Shown: positions 1-9,778 of the stretch, piece after piece
Numbering within the stretch: the first letter of the stretch is position 1
Layout of the letters: each line of letters starts with the position of its first letter
Assembly (NCBI RefSeq): GCF_010365105.1
Contig: NZ_JAAFGZ010000013.1
Span: forward strand, 20,525-84,524
DNA: 64,000 nt
DNA from: Polaromonas sp.
Lineage (GTDB): Bacteria; Pseudomonadota; Gammaproteobacteria; Burkholderiales; Burkholderiaceae_C
Reading direction: 5' to 3'
Position numbers and translations under genes: made by a program
The notes under the pieces: model-generated
Database searches by the model: none
Told to the model about the DNA's origin: nothing
What the model saw: only the letters and a program-made list of their open reading frames with translations

Positions 1-1118
1 AGGAGAAATGACCAGTTGCCAACAGCGCCAGACCCTGCTGGCGCTGATAGGACAGTCCTGCAACAGCGGCGCACGTCTGCAAAAGGCCTGCGCCCTGATT
101 GGGTTGGATGCGCGTACTGTTCAGCGCTGGAGACGCCCGGAGAACCAGCAGGGAGACCTCCGGGTCGGCGACAAACGCCGCATCACCGTGCCGCCCAACA
201 AGTTCAGTGAGGCGGAGCGACAAGCTGCGCTGGAGGTGGTCAACAGCGATGAGTTCAAGGATCTGCCACCCGGCCAGATCGTGCCGCGCCTGGCTGACCA
301 GGGCCTGTATGTGGCCAGCGAGTCGACCCTGTACCGACTGCTGCGTGAAGCCGGCCAGTTGACGCACCGCCGCCTGGAGCGGGTGGCGCAAAAACGCAGC
401 AAGCCACGCGCGCTGGTGGCCACTGGGCCCGATCAGATTTACTGCTGGGACATCAGCTACTTGCCCACCGAGGTCCGCGGCATCTACTTCTACCTTTACC
501 TGTTTGTGGACCTGTTCAGCCGCCGGATCGTTGGCTGGCAGGTGTACGACTGCGAGAGTGCCGAGTTGGCCAGCGGGCTGCTCCAGGCCATCTGCGAGCG
601 TCAGGGCATCACGCCCAATCAGCTCACGGTTCACTCGGACAACGGCTCCCCGATGAAGGGGGAAACAATGCTCGCCACCATGCAGCGCCTGGGCGTGGCT
701 GCGTCTCGCAGCCGACCGGCGGTCAGTAACGACAATCCTTACTCGGAGGCTTTGTTCCGGACACTGAAGTACCGACCGCAACTTCCCGTCAGACCGTTCA
801 ATGGCTTGCTACAGGCGCGACGCTGGGTGACAGAGTTGGTGCATTGGTACAACCACGAGCATCGGCATAGCGCGATTGGCTTTGTGACGCCCGCTCAACG
901 TCACATGCAAATCGATCAAGCCCTTCTGGATGACCGCGCCAAAGTCTATGCCGCAGCGCGCGATGCCAACCCAAACCGCTGGTCCGGTCCGACCCGCAAT
1001 TGGGACCGAATCGCAGAAGTCCACCTCAATCCGGAAACACAACACAACCAGAACAAACTCACCCAACAAATCGCCTGAGCATCAAACTTTTTGCGACAAC
1101 TGTCTTGACATCCACCTA
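1..1118 (+). mobile_element. IS3-family insertion sequence, 5' part outside window
   Basis: The element contains the transposase at 8-1078. Its right end lies near 1110-1118, because the next bases from 1121 read as the middle of an unrelated IS5-type transposase. The left end and any orfA lie before the window. The exact right terminus is not resolved without the left inverted repeat. Confidence 0.7.
8..1078 (+). CDS. IS3-family transposase (OrfB-like, DDE integrase core)
   Basis: This 356-residue protein catalyses cut-and-join of the insertion sequence. An N-terminal helix-turn-helix-like part (about residues 20-120) precedes an rve-type integrase core. The likely catalytic triad is D148 (CWDIS), D211 (HSDNGS) and E247 (NPYSEALF). 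The ATG is preceded by AGGAGAA with good spacing. No orfA is visible because the window begins 7 bases upstream. The copy appears intact and has interrupted an older IS5-type gene on its right. Confidence 0.9.
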   Translation: MTSCQQRQTLLALIGQSCNSGARLQKACALIGLDARTVQRWRRPENQQGDLRVGDKRRITVPPNKFSEAERQAALEVVNSDEFKDLPPGQIVPRLADQGLYVASESTLYRLLREAGQLTHRRLERVAQKRSKPRALVATGPDQIYCWDISYLPTEVRGIYFYLYLFVDLFSRRIVGWQVYDCESAELASGLLQAICERQGITPNQLTVHSDNGSPMKGETMLATMQRLGVAASRSRPAVSNDNPYSEALFRTLKYRPQLPVRPFNGLLQARRWVTELVHWYNHEHRHSAIGFVTPAQRHMQIDQALLDDRAKVYAAARDANPNRWSGPTRNWDRIAEVHLNPETQHNQNKLTQQIA

Positions 1119-1120
1119 AC

Positions 1121-1648
1121 ACTGACGCTGACGCGCGGCTGTACCGCAAGGGGAAAACGGCCAGCGAGTTGCGCTTCATGGGCCACACGCTGAGCGACAA
1201 CCGCCACGGCCTGATTTCCAGCGCCATGGTGACGCGGGCTGACGGCCACGCCGAGCGCGAAGCGGCCAAAGTCATGATTGACGATGCCCGGCAAGCCCTG
1301 CCGGACGTGAAAACCGCCATCACGCTGGGCGCGGACAAGGGCTATGACGCGCACGAGTTCATCGAGGCATGCCTGGTGATGGGCGTTGTGCCGCATGTGG
1401 CGCAAAACACCGCCGGCAGGCGCTCGGCCGTGCCAGATGCTATTGCCCAAAGTGAGGGCTACGCCGTCTCGCAGCAAAAGAGAAAGCTCATCGAGCAGGG
1501 CTTTGGCTGGGGCAAAACGGTGGGTGGGATTCGCCAGGTGATGGTGCGCGGGCTTGAGCGCGTGGACCAGATGTTTGTGCTGACGATGGCCGCGTACAAC
1601 TTGACGCGCATGCGCACTTTGGGACAAATGCCTCTGCTGGGGCAATAA
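1121..1648 (+). pseudogene. IS5/IS1182-type transposase, C-terminal fragment
   Basis: The frame is open from 1121 without a start codon and begins TDADARLYRKGK, which is internal to IS5-type transposases. It continues through RADGHAEREAA, a GADKGYD motif, and the C-terminal GFGWGKTVGG and LTMAAYNL motifs, then stops at 1648. The N-terminal half is absent because the IS3 element sits at its 5' edge. It is dead unless the left part lies elsewhere. Confidence 0.8.
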
Positions 1649-1749
1649 GTGAATAAAAAAGGCGACCAGAGTGATTAAGGTCAGCAGCGGCAACGCGAAA
1701 ATGCACTGTGATATTCAAAATATGAAAAATAATCGCAAAAACAAACCAT

Positions 1750-1837
1750 TTCAAGCCAGTCGCTGCGCCTGCGCAGTCAGTATTTCAGCAACCACTTCAA
1801 GCCCGTCGCTGCGCCGGCGCAGTCAGTATTTCAGCAA
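1750..1837. repeat. 46-bp tandem duplication beside IS1111-type element
   Basis: Two copies of a 42-bp sequence (1750-1791 and 1796-1837; period 46 bp) begin TTCAAGCC and end CAGTATTTCAGCAA. They differ at about two positions. Each contains the dyad-rich core CGCTGCGCCNGCGCAG. The second copy ends 6 bp before the inverted repeat of the IS110/IS1111 element, so it may mark the target site. Confidence 0.75.
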
Positions 1838-1843
1838 ATACGA

Positions 1844-3295
1844 AGGGACTGCCCACTTCCTGGTAACGGCATCAAGTGCCAAGATTGGTTTGTGGAAGTC
1901 AATCTACAACCTTTGAAAGGGGAAGTCCCATGAGCGAGATTACACGAGTCGGAGTGGATTTAGCAAAATCCGTGATCCAGGTCAACGCCGTTGATGCGGG
2001 TGGCAAACTCGTCACCAACCGGCAGCTCAGCCGAGACAAGTTTCTGGCGTGGTGCGCGCAGCTACCGGCAGGCTGCCTGGTGGCGATGGAAGCCTGTGGG
2101 GGCTCCCACCATTGGGCCCGCAAACTCATGGCTTTGGGGTTGAACGTAAAAATCATCGCACCCCACTTGGTGGTGCCCTATCGTCTGCAAGGCAAAGGTG
2201 GCAAGAATGACGCCAATGATGCCGCAGCCATTTGCGAAGCGGCGTCCAGGCCAACCATGCGCTTTGTCCCACTCAAAACCACGGTTCAGCAAGGCATATT
2301 GTGCGTTCACAGACTGCGCGAGGGGTTGAAAGAAGAACGCACAGCGAGCATCAATCGCATCCGGGGCATGTTGGCTGAGTTCAGTTTGGTGGCGTCCAAG
2401 AGCCCGGAGAAATTGCGCGAGAAGTTGACCGACATGCTGGAGGATGCTGGCAATGATCTTTGCGGGTTGGCGCGACTGGTCGTCCAAGAGGCTTATGTCC
2501 ACTGGAAAGACATTGAAGAGCGCATCAAATGGTGCGACGAACGCATCACTGCGCATGTCAAGGATGACGCGCAAGCCAAGGCTGCCAAAGAACTCATGGG
2601 CGTTGGCCCGGTCACTGCCTCGGCTGTGGTGGCAACAGTGGGCGACTTTAATCAGTTCAAGAATGGTGCGCAGTTTGGAGCCTGGTTGGGATTGACGCCA
2701 AGACAAAACTCCAGCGGAGGCAAGAACAATCTGGGCGGCATCACCAAGCGCGGCGACATGTATCTGCGCATGTTGCTGATACAGGGTGCAAAGTCAGTGG
2801 TGATGACAGCACAAAAGCGCGATGACCCTATCTCAAAGTGGCTGTATCAGTTGCGAGAGAAGTCGGGCTGGCAAAAAGCGGCCGTGGCAATGGCAAACAA
2901 AAATGCACGCATCTTGTGGGCCATGATGACCAAAGGGTGTCGCTTTGATCCGAGGCATATGAGTGTCAACCCAGCTGGTGCGGCAACAGCAACGACGTAG
3001 TTGAGTCGATAGGTATATTTCTGCAAGACGTGAAATTGAAGATCAGCAGACAGGTCAGACCGGTGGTGGGAAAACTCGATAACAGGCAAGTGAATGCTTC
3101 GGCATCGTCCCGTTCAGCAAATGGAGTCCCGCCAAGCGGTTCGTATCTGGGGTCGCACCATCCGTGCATTAAGCCCGTCTGTAAGTGTGCAGTCTGTTCC
3201 TTGTTTCCTGGACGCTTCACCTCACGCCAACGCTTAATACCGTAATCAAGGCAAAGCAATTCAATCAGTAATACTTGACTGTGTGGGCAGTCCCT
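1844..3295 (+). mobile_element. IS110-family (IS1111 group) insertion sequence
   Basis: A perfect 13-bp inverted repeat, AGGGACTGCCCAC at 1844-1856 and its complement at 3283-3295, flanks a DEDD transposase gene. IS1111-group elements typically have short subterminal inverted repeats and make no target duplication, so the true ends may lie a few bases outside. The roughly 280 bp after the gene are noncoding, as is usual in this family. Confidence 0.8.
1930..3000 (+). CDS. IS110-family transposase (DEDD)
   Basis: This 356-residue site-specific transposase has an N-terminal RuvC-like DEDD domain (GVDLAKSVIQV, with further acidic residues in ALGLNVKIIAP...KNDANDAAAI) and a C-terminal Transposase_20 domain (GVGPVTASAVVATVG, GLTPRQNSSGGK). 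The start at 1930 was chosen because AAAGGGGAAG lies just upstream and the family begins close to this Met. An upstream in-frame ATG at 1876 would add 18 unrelated residues. The reading frame is intact. Confidence 0.9.
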   Translation: MSEITRVGVDLAKSVIQVNAVDAGGKLVTNRQLSRDKFLAWCAQLPAGCLVAMEACGGSHHWARKLMALGLNVKIIAPHLVVPYRLQGKGGKNDANDAAAICEAASRPTMRFVPLKTTVQQGILCVHRLREGLKEERTASINRIRGMLAEFSLVASKSPEKLREKLTDMLEDAGNDLCGLARLVVQEAYVHWKDIEERIKWCDERITAHVKDDAQAKAAKELMGVGPVTASAVVATVGDFNQFKNGAQFGAWLGLTPRQNSSGGKNNLGGITKRGDMYLRMLLIQGAKSVVMTAQKRDDPISKWLYQLREKSGWQKAAVAMANKNARILWAMMTKGCRFDPRHMSVNPAGAATATT

Positions 3296-3897
3296 GTAAG
3301 CCTGTTAGGGCTTTGCCCAATGCACTCCCAAGGTAAAAACCACGAACATAACGTTCTCTCGACTTGTTGTCTGATGTGCGTCAATTAAAACGCTCATTTC
3401 AATTTCATTAATATATAAATCTAAACACGCTGATTACGTGCCAATTTGGGGATATGGAAAAAAACTTTACGACATAATTGCAAAGTACTTCAGTAAAGCC
3501 TCTGTGCAGAAATTCCGAAACCATCAACTTCATTTTAAGAAAGTTTTGCATGCATTTTCAAGGAAATAGTTATTATCACCATCTTTACCGATTGGCGCTT
3601 GTCCAAAAGAGACGTGCAGGGACGTCACGAGCTTGAACTCCCCTGCGATAAATAAAAAAAAATTTTATAGTTGTCATTCAGGCAAAACCGAAACTCCGTG
3701 CGCCTAACCTTTATTTTACAAAAAAAAGTACAAGCTGTTATTGTCATCAAGATCACGTACACAGGCGCTATGGTGAACTAAGAAACCACGGAAAAAGCAA
3801 TATATACTATTTTGACATTGAGAAAAAGCGTGGCGCCAAGCAACAAATTCAAACATTAATAAAAGACATTTTATTTGCAATCACAAGGTTTAAATCA
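3296..3897. other. AT-rich gene-free stretch
   Basis: About 600 bases contain no supportable open frame. The sequence is visibly richer in A/T runs than its surroundings, with homopolymer A and T tracts near 3650 and 3720. It lies between the IS1111-type element and an IS200 remnant and may be foreign spacer DNA. Confidence 0.6.
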
Positions 3898-4341
3898 CCG
3901 GCTTTAGCCGGTCAGCTTTAGCTGTGAGAATTTGCTGTATGAAGTGCAGGTGCGGAATGGACTACAGATAAGGAAATCATGTGGTATTTTAAATTGTGTA
4001 TTACTTTGTTTGGGTGACGAAGTACCGCTACAAGGTGTTGACGGGTGAGACAGCCGAGCGCTTCAGAGAAGCTGATGCGCGAAATGTGCCAAGCGTTTGA
4101 AACCAGGATTTTCAAGGCTCTGGAGCACAATGATCATCTGCATATTTTGGTGAGCTACCCGCTTTTGTATCACGGTAGGGCAGATGACGCAGGAAATGAT
4201 CAAGCAGTATTTGAAATATCACTTTAAGCCCAACCAGAACGATGAATTCCAGACAGCACCATCACAAGATGCGTCGTTCAAGCGACGTGTATCCGGACTT
4301 TCAATCCGCAATACAAACCTACCAGCTTTAGCTGGTGGGTG
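3898..4341 (+). pseudogene. IS200/IS605-type element remnant with decayed tnpA
   Basis: Pieces of a Y1 transposase can be read in different frames. They are VTKYRYKVLTGE near 4015, CQAFETRIFKALEHNDHLHILVS at 4090-4160 (with the HxH-type HLHI), and a C-terminal piece GRADDAGNDQAV/EMIKQYLKYHFKPNQND near 4170-4245. The middle is deleted and frames shift. Hairpins at both edges (CCGGCTTTAGCCGG at 3898-3911, CCAGCTTTAGCTGG at 4322-4335) resemble the foldback ends used by this family in place of inverted repeats. Confidence 0.7.
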
Positions 4342-4372
4342 TTTAGTTGAAATATTTTAAAAGGGATAAATC

Positions 4373-4771
4373 ATGACAGACGAAAAATTTTTACGTCAGG
4401 AACTCGAACAAGAAGCTTGTGATGCATTTGATAGAAGCCAGTCGACTATCGAGATGAACAAAGAAATTCATTTCTCTATTGAAAAATGCTTGGAGAGAAT
4501 TACAATTTTCGACGAATTTGCGCGTGTATTTGAATTTGGCGAAGAGACAGAATTTGGAATTTCGAACGAAGTCGTGTTGTACACCCTGAAAGCAACTTTA
4601 GCATTTGGGGATGAGGGAATGGAAATATTGCTTGATCATGCAAGCAGGTGGCGAAGTTTTCCAACCGAATTTGCAAAGCGACTGACAGGAATTGTTGAAT
4701 CTCTGCATGCTGCTTATGAAGTGGAAAAAATGATGAATGAACTTCCGACCAAGTCGAAAATTTGTGTTTGA
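4373..4771 (+). CDS. hypothetical protein, 132 aa
   Basis: The protein is not recognised. It is acidic, largely helical in appearance and without a signal peptide or membrane segment (MTDEKFLRQELEQEACDAF...). The AAAAGGGATAAATC upstream gives a reasonable ribosome binding site. Codon use is more AT-rich than that of later genes, matching the foreign character of 3.3-4.8 kb. It stands alone between an IS200 remnant and a broken metallophosphoesterase gene. Confidence 0.6.
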   Translation: MTDEKFLRQELEQEACDAFDRSQSTIEMNKEIHFSIEKCLERITIFDEFARVFEFGEETEFGISNEVVLYTLKATLAFGDEGMEILLDHASRWRSFPTEFAKRLTGIVESLHAAYEVEKMMNELPTKSKICV

Positions 4772-4959
4772 AGCCGGTTCAATCTCTACCTTTCGCACTG
4801 TCATGAAGGGGTGCCTGGCAAGCATGGGGTGTTCATGTGCGTTGTCCTTGACGACCCCTGGTCGGGCAGCGGGAAGCCACAGGTTACACCAGGCCACACC
4901 AGGCCAGCCAAGGCTAGAACGACCTGTATGGCCTTGGCAAATGTCCCGCAGGCTGCGGC

Positions 4960-5659
4960 TTATCCGTCCGCACCTCCCACCCGAATCACCTCGCACAGGC
5001 CATTTTTAATGCCGCAATAGTCCACGGCATGCGCATCGAACCCCCGTTGCTGCCGGCTCGGCAGATACTGCACGGACCGGTCGTCGTGATGATGGCCATG
5101 AAACGAGCGCACCACGCGCAGGGACCTGGCCAGCGCATCAAGGGCGGCAAAGCCGTGCGGATGACACGAGGGCGCTTCATGCGTCACCAAGATGTCTGCT
5201 CTTAACTTTGACAGCGCCGCCACGTCGTCCGGGTAGATCGCGGCGTGCAGCTAAGGGTTGGGCTTTTGGCCGCCCCGCCACTGGTAGGCGCCCCGGTGCA
5301 TGGCTTGGTGCTTGTTTTGAAACGCTGCCGGGGCAGGCGGGCGCCAGATCCGGCCCATGAAATGGCCGCCCAGGCCGGCCACACGCACGCCGTCCAGCGC
5401 CGTGACTTGGGCATGCAAGGCCACGGCATCGCCGCAGTCGTGCAGCATCTCCCAATGCGCGTAACTGTCCGCGTCATGGTTGCCATGAATGAACGCCACC
5501 TTTGTTGCGGGAAAGTCGTGGCGCAAGGGCGCCAGCACCTCGCGAAACGCGAGGTGGTCGATGTCGATGTCGCCCAGGAACACGAGCCAGCGCGGCTTGT
5601 CGTTGGCCGCCAGCAAGGCCTGGGCAATGTGCCCGAACGCGCCATGGACGTCCCCCAGG
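4960..5659 (-). pseudogene. Metallophosphoesterase, larger 3' part, split by IS21 and by an in-frame TAG
   Basis: Read on the minus strand, this carries calcineurin-like phosphoesterase motifs: GDVHGAF (GDxH), VFLGDID, FIHGNHDAD (GNHD), VTHEAP and FHGHHHDD (GHxH). The frame is continuous from the IS21 edge down to 4960 except for one TAG at 5251-5253 (KPNP*LHAAIYP), consistent with CAG changed to TAG. The first 27 codons lie at 8310-8392 beyond the IS21 copy. The rejoined gene would encode about 258 residues. Either lesion probably abolishes full-length product. Confidence 0.85.
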
Positions 5660-5865
5660 TGCGTATTCCACGCGATGGCGGACACGATTCCATGCTGATG
5701 GCGGACAGTGGTCCACCGTCATCGCGGACACCGTTCCACGGTGAAGGCGGACAGCGTTCCATTTTGAAGGCGGACACCCCAGCAGTGCCCTGAGTGACCC
5801 AAACGAGGCGTAGGCTGTCCGGTTTTTTTGACCGGAAACCAGCTATGCCCACACCAAGGGTCACC

Positions 5866-7389
5866 ATGAGCAAGATTCGACACACATTGCAGTTGCTGCA
5901 CAGCGGCAACCTCAGCACGCGCCAAATCGGCGCAGCACTGGGCATCTCCAAATCCACCGTCAGTGACATCGCCAGCTACACCCGCGCCGCCGGGCTCGAC
6001 TGGAGTGAAGCCCAGCATTTAAGCGACGAAGAACTCCAGGCCCGGTTGTATCGGCCGCCGGTGGCACGCCAGTCCCGCCAGTTCGAGCCCGATTACGCCG
6101 AACTGCACAGCGAACTCAAGCGCGCCGGCGTTACCCTGCAGTTGCTCTGGGAGGAGTACCAGCGCCAGCACCAGGGCGCAGCCTACAAGTACAGCGCCTT
6201 TTGCGAGAAGTACCAGCAGTGGGCCAAGCGCCTGAAGCGCTCCATGCGCCAGACCCACGAGGCCGGCGACAAGCTGTTCGTGGACTACGCCGGGCAGACG
6301 GTCCCGGTAGTAGACGCCAGCACGGGCGAGATAACGCAGGCGCAGGTGTTCGTGGCCGTGCTGGGCGCGTCGAACTTCACCTACGCCTGCGCCACCCCTG
6401 GCCAGAAGGCCGCTGACTGGGTGGCCAGCATCATTGCCGCCCTGGAGTTCATCGGCGGCGTGCCGCGCCTGCTGGTGCCTGACCAGCCACGTGCGCTCAT
6501 GACCCGGCCGGACCGCTACGAGCCCACCAGCCACCGCTTGTTGGAGGAACTCTCGCAGCACTATAGCCTGGCCGTGCTGCCGGCACGCCCGGCCAAGCCG
6601 CGTGACAAGCCCAAGGTGGAAGTGGCCGTGCAGGTGGTCGAGCGCTGGATTCTGGCGCGCCTGCGTCACCAGCGCTTCTTCAGCCTGGGCGCGCTCAACA
6701 AGGCAATCGCAGCCCTGTTGCAGGACCTCAACGAGCGCCCGTTCAAGAAGCTGCCAGGCTGCCGCTGCAGTGCGTTCGCCAGTCTGGACCAGCCCGCCCT
6801 CAAAGCCTTGCCGGCCACGCGCATGGCCATTGCCCGTTTCAAGCCTGCGCGGGTCAATATCGACTACCACGTCGAACTCGATGGCCACTACTATTCGGCG
6901 CCGCACCGCCTGGTGGGCCAGATGGTGGAGTTGCGCATCACGGCCAGCACGGTGGAGGTGCTGCACGGCCAGACCCGCGTGGCCGCCCACACCTTGAACC
7001 CACGCCGGGGTGCGCACACCACCACGCCCGAGCACATGCCCGCCTCGCACCGGGCGCACCTGCAGTGGACACCGGCCAAGCTCATCGCCTGGGCCGAGCG
7101 CGTTGGCGCTGCCACGGCTGCCGTGGTGCGCTGGCAGATGGAGCACCGCGCCCACCCCGAGCAGGGTTACCGCTCCTGCCTGGGACTCATGCGCCTGGGC
7201 CGTGAGTACGGTCCCGACCGACTGGAAGCCGCTTGCGCCCGTGCCCAATCGATTCGCGCCCCGCACTACAAAAGCATCGCCTCCATCCTGAGCTTCGGGC
7301 TGGACCAGCGCGCGCTCGATGCGCCCATTGCCACCCAGGCGAGCCTGCCGCTGCACGAGAACGTGCGTGGGCCGGACTACTACCACTGA
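5866..7389 (+). CDS. istA: IS21 transposase IstA
   Basis: This 507-residue transposase starts with a helix-turn-helix ([19 protein letters not shown]) followed by an rve integrase core ([11 protein letters not shown] with the first Asp, [10 protein letters not shown], then [14 protein letters not shown] with the acidic third residue) and a C-terminal Mu-type domain. ATG 5866 was chosen because IS21 proteins begin close to this HTH. Earlier in-frame starts at 5794 and 5845 fall in the terminal repeat area. istB follows after 28 bases. Confidence 0.9.
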   Translation: MSKIRHTLQLLHSGNLSTRQIGAALGISKSTVSDIASYTRAAGLDWSEAQHLSDEELQARLYRPPVARQSRQFEPDYAELHSELKRAGVTLQLLWEEYQRQHQGAAYKYSAFCEKYQQWAKRLKRSMRQTHEAGDKLFVDYAGQTVPVVDASTGEITQAQVFVAVLGASNFTYACATPGQKAADWVASIIAALEFIGGVPRLLVPDQPRALMTRPDRYEPTSHRLLEELSQHYSLAVLPARPAKPRDKPKVEVAVQVVERWILARLRHQRFFSLGALNKAIAALLQDLNERPFKKLPGCRCSAFASLDQPALKALPATRMAIARFKPARVNIDYHVELDGHYYSAPHRLVGQMVELRITASTVEVLHGQTRVAAHTLNPRRGAHTTTPEHMPASHRAHLQWTPAKLIAWAERVGAATAAVVRWQMEHRAHPEQGYRSCLGLMRLGREYGPDRLEAACARAQSIRAPHYKSIASILSFGLDQRALDAPIATQASLPLHENVRGPDYYH

Positions 7390-7417
7390 GCCGGCCCGAC
7401 AACATCAGGAACCAAAT

Positions 7418-8155
7418 ATGCTCCACGAACAGACCCTGCAACAACTGCGCACCCTGCGCCTGGACGGCATGGCCGCCGCCTTGGCCGACCCGGCCAGTCA
7501 AATCGGTGCTGCCGAACTGCCCTTTGAACAACGCCTGGCCCTGCTGGTGCAGCGTGAGGTGGATTGGCGCGACACCAAACGCCTGGAGCGCCTGCTCAAA
7601 ACCGCCCGGCTGAAGGTTTCCTCGGCCTGCCTGGAGGATATTGACTGGAGAAGCAGCCGCGGACTCAGGCGCGAAATCATTGGCGAGCTGGCCGGCGGCG
7701 ATTGGCTGCGCCATGGTCATAACGTGCTACTCACCGGCGCCACCGGTTGCGGCAAAACCTGGCTGGCGTGCGCGCTGGGCCAGCAAGCAGCCCGCCTGGG
7801 ATTCTCCGTGCTCTACGTTCGCGCTCCTCGATTGCTCGAGGAGTTGCATGTGGCCCATGGCGATGGCAGCTTTGCACGCCGGCTCGCTCAGCTGGCCAGG
7901 CTGGACCTGCTGATACTCGACGACTTTGCCATCGCCCCAATAGACGCGCACGAGCGCAATGATTTGCTGGAGTTGCTCGATGACCGGGTGGGCAGCCGTT
8001 CCACGCTCGTCACCAGCCAGCTGCCTGTTGCCTCCTGGCATGCCTGGCTGGACGAGCCCACCCTGGCCGATGCCATCCTGGACCGCATCGTGCACGGCTC
8101 GCACAAGATGGCCCTCAAGGGCGAGTCCCTGAGAAAACGCGCCAGCGCCGCGTGA
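7418..8155 (+). CDS. istB: IS21 helper ATPase IstB
   Basis: This 245-residue AAA+ ATPase remodels target DNA and activates IstA. Walker A is visible as GATGCGKT (near residue 108), Walker B as [11 protein letters not shown], and the C-terminal [15 protein letters not shown] segment is typical. ATG 7418 follows the IstA stop closely, and the in-frame extension to 7319 overlaps istA and has no family resemblance. The copy looks intact, so the element may still be mobile. Confidence 0.92.
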   Translation: MLHEQTLQQLRTLRLDGMAAALADPASQIGAAELPFEQRLALLVQREVDWRDTKRLERLLKTARLKVSSACLEDIDWRSSRGLRREIIGELAGGDWLRHGHNVLLTGATGCGKTWLACALGQQAARLGFSVLYVRAPRLLEELHVAHGDGSFARRLAQLARLDLLILDDFAIAPIDAHERNDLLELLDDRVGSRSTLVTSQLPVASWHAWLDEPTLADAILDRIVHGSHKMALKGESLRKRASAA

Positions 8156-8309
8156 GCCAGCCCGCCGTCGCTTCAGTCCACGGCCATCGCGGACAGTTGC
8201 GATACGATTGACACCGTCACTCAGGACACCTGCGCTCGGTGTCCGCCATCGCATGGAATGCTGTCCGCGATGAATCTGGAATCACTGTCCGCCATCAATG
8301 GAATGCGCA

Positions 8310-8392
8310 CCCAGGAACCAGATGCCTCGCAAGGCGTCAGCGTGCTCCTGGTCGAACTGGTCGAACTGGTCAAGCTGGTTGATAGGGTTCAT
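8310..8392 (-). pseudogene. Metallophosphoesterase, 5' part cut off by IS21
   Basis: On the minus strand an ATG at 8392-8390 opens the frame MNPINQLDQFDQFDQ..., reaching GIWFL at the IS21 edge. Joined across the 6-bp duplication to 5653, it reads GIWFLGDVHGAF in frame, restoring the metal-binding GDxH motif. The N-terminus contains a 9-bp tandem repeat giving DQF-DQF-DQ. This fragment supplies the missing start of the gene ending at 4960. Confidence 0.85.
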
Positions 8393-8448
8393 ATACGGTC
8401 TGTAGGCCTTTTTCAACGGCTAAAAATCTCCCTGGGGTTCTTGGGCGA

Positions 8449-9321
8449 CTATGTCGCATGGTCTGATGGCAAGGCAGTGTCGCTGGCGACCTCGATCACC
8501 AGCGCGGGATCGAAAAATGGGTTCTCGAACGATGAGTCCCGACGCCGGTACCCCCGGGGGTTGCTGACGACCCTGCACTGGCCTCTACGGTAATCGAACC
8601 TGCTGTGCGTGTGGCCATGCACCCAAAGGCTGGGCACGGCAAAAAACTCGTCCGGCAGGTGGCTCACGAAGGCCGGCGTCAACCAGTCGGCACCGTAGCG
8701 CTCAGCAACCGAGCCGATTGAAGGCGCGTGGTGCGTGACCACCACCGTCAACCCTTCGAAAGGCTGGGCCAGCTGGCGGCGCAGCCAGTCGCGGTCTATC
8801 CAGTGCATCGCCAGCGCGTCGGCTGCTTGCAGCTGCCGGGTCTGTTCGTGGAACCGCAGACGGTTCATGCTGGGCGACAAGACCTCGATGAGTCTGAAGT
8901 CGTTCATGCAGCGGTTGGCTTCAAGCAAGGCGCGGCCAACGTCGACTTCCGACTGGCCCGAAGGCTGGCGAACCGGCAGCTGGAAATCGGTCCACAAGGT
9001 GCAGCCCAGAAAGCGTACGCCGTCGATGACGACGCCGTCGCGGTCCAGCAGGTGGACGTTGCTCCCTGCGGCTGCCTGCTTCATCTGGGCGAGCTCGGTG
9101 GGAATCAGGCGCCCGTAGAACTCGTGGTTGCCGGGCACTAGAACCACAGGCTTGCCGCCGAAGGTGCTGCCGCGTTGCGCCCAGTGCACCGCCTTGTGGC
9201 CGGGGGAATGGATGTCGCCGGCCAGGATGACGACGTCATAGGCATCAAGCGTGAGACGGGGCGGCAAGGTCAGCGATATGCCGAGCTCGAGGTGGAGGTC
9301 GCTGAGCACCAGGATTTTCAC
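8449..9321 (-). CDS. Metallophosphoesterase (calcineurin-like)
   Basis: This predicted metal-dependent phosphatase or nuclease has 290 residues with the full motif set: SDLHLE (DxH), LAGDIHSPG (GDxH), VPGNHEFYG (GNHE), VTHHAPS and VHGHTHSRFDY (GHTH). The GTG at 9321 was chosen because AAGGAGG lies 8 bases upstream and the conserved strand VKILVLSDLH begins there; the longer frame to 9357 would contain that SD inside the gene. It is the last of a row of minus-strand genes and is unrelated in detail to the neighbouring broken phosphoesterase. The substrate is unknown. Confidence 0.85.
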   Translation of the reverse strand: MKILVLSDLHLELGISLTLPPRLTLDAYDVVILAGDIHSPGHKAVHWAQRGSTFGGKPVVLVPGNHEFYGRLIPTELAQMKQAAAGSNVHLLDRDGVVIDGVRFLGCTLWTDFQLPVRQPSGQSEVDVGRALLEANRCMNDFRLIEVLSPSMNRLRFHEQTRQLQAADALAMHWIDRDWLRRQLAQPFEGLTVVVTHHAPSIGSVAERYGADWLTPAFVSHLPDEFFAVPSLWVHGHTHSRFDYRRGQCRVVSNPRGYRRRDSSFENPFFDPALVIEVASDTALPSDHAT

Positions 9322-9421
9322 GGCAGGATCCTCCTTGAATCGGGCCTGCATGGCCAAGTAAATGTCATGCCGCGTTCCCGGACATCGTCACCGGGGAAAC
9401 GCTGGACAGTCATTCATCGCG

Positions 9422-9703
9422 TCAGGAGCCATTGAAGGCCACAAACGCGTGACAGCGTATGGACGCTTTGCCGTCGAGCCCGCGAACCAGCTCGAACGTC
9501 TTCGCCGAAAACACCATCAGGGTGACGTTGTTCTCGATCAAACCCTCCGCTATATCCAACCCCCTGGCGTAATACTCACCGAACACTTCGCTTGCGTTCG
9601 TGCGCAACTCGTCCGCGCTTTGCGCATGCCCGATGTAAGCCATCAGACTGCGCCCCTCGCCGGTGGCAAAGTAGTCCATCCATCCTGTCCAGATTGTGTA
9701 CAT
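9422..9703 (-). CDS. hypothetical protein, 93 aa
   Basis: The protein is unrecognised and soluble, without a signal peptide (MYTIWTGWMDYFATGEGRSL...). AGGAGATTGAA precedes the ATG, a good ribosome binding site. It sits in the same-strand row 13128-8449 between the metallophosphoesterase and the BPSL0761-like gene, and is likely cotranscribed with them. Confidence 0.6.
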   Translation of the reverse strand: MYTIWTGWMDYFATGEGRSLMAYIGHAQSADELRTNASEVFGEYYARGLDIAEGLIENNVTLMVFSAKTFELVRGLDGKASIRCHAFVAFNGS

Positions 9704-9778
9704 TTCAATCTCCTGTGCTATCGATCAATGTTGTGCAACTTATTCCCGGAGCCACCCGGCGTCACTCTGCGCGAGCCT

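Larger units (their letters stand above)
5660..8309 (+). mobile_element. Complete IS21-family insertion sequence with 6-bp target duplication
   Basis: The ends read TGCGTATTCC (5660) and GGAATGCGCA (ends 8309), imperfect inverted repeats starting TG. Both ends carry several copies of an ATTCCA...GATGGCGGACA motif (five at the left between 5665 and 5775, about three at the right between 8230 and 8309), as expected for IS21 transposase-binding repeats. The flanks CCCAGG at 5654-5659 and 8310-8315 are a direct target duplication. It encodes IstA and IstB and lies inside a metallophosphoesterase gene. Confidence 0.9.

Noticed and set aside
1750..1837. CRISPR-like array
   Set aside because: There are only two units, the spacer is 4 bases, and no cas genes are present.
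6019..7386. Long minus-strand open frame of 455 codons
   Set aside because: It is the antisense shadow of istA with no family resemblance; high GC leaves it open.
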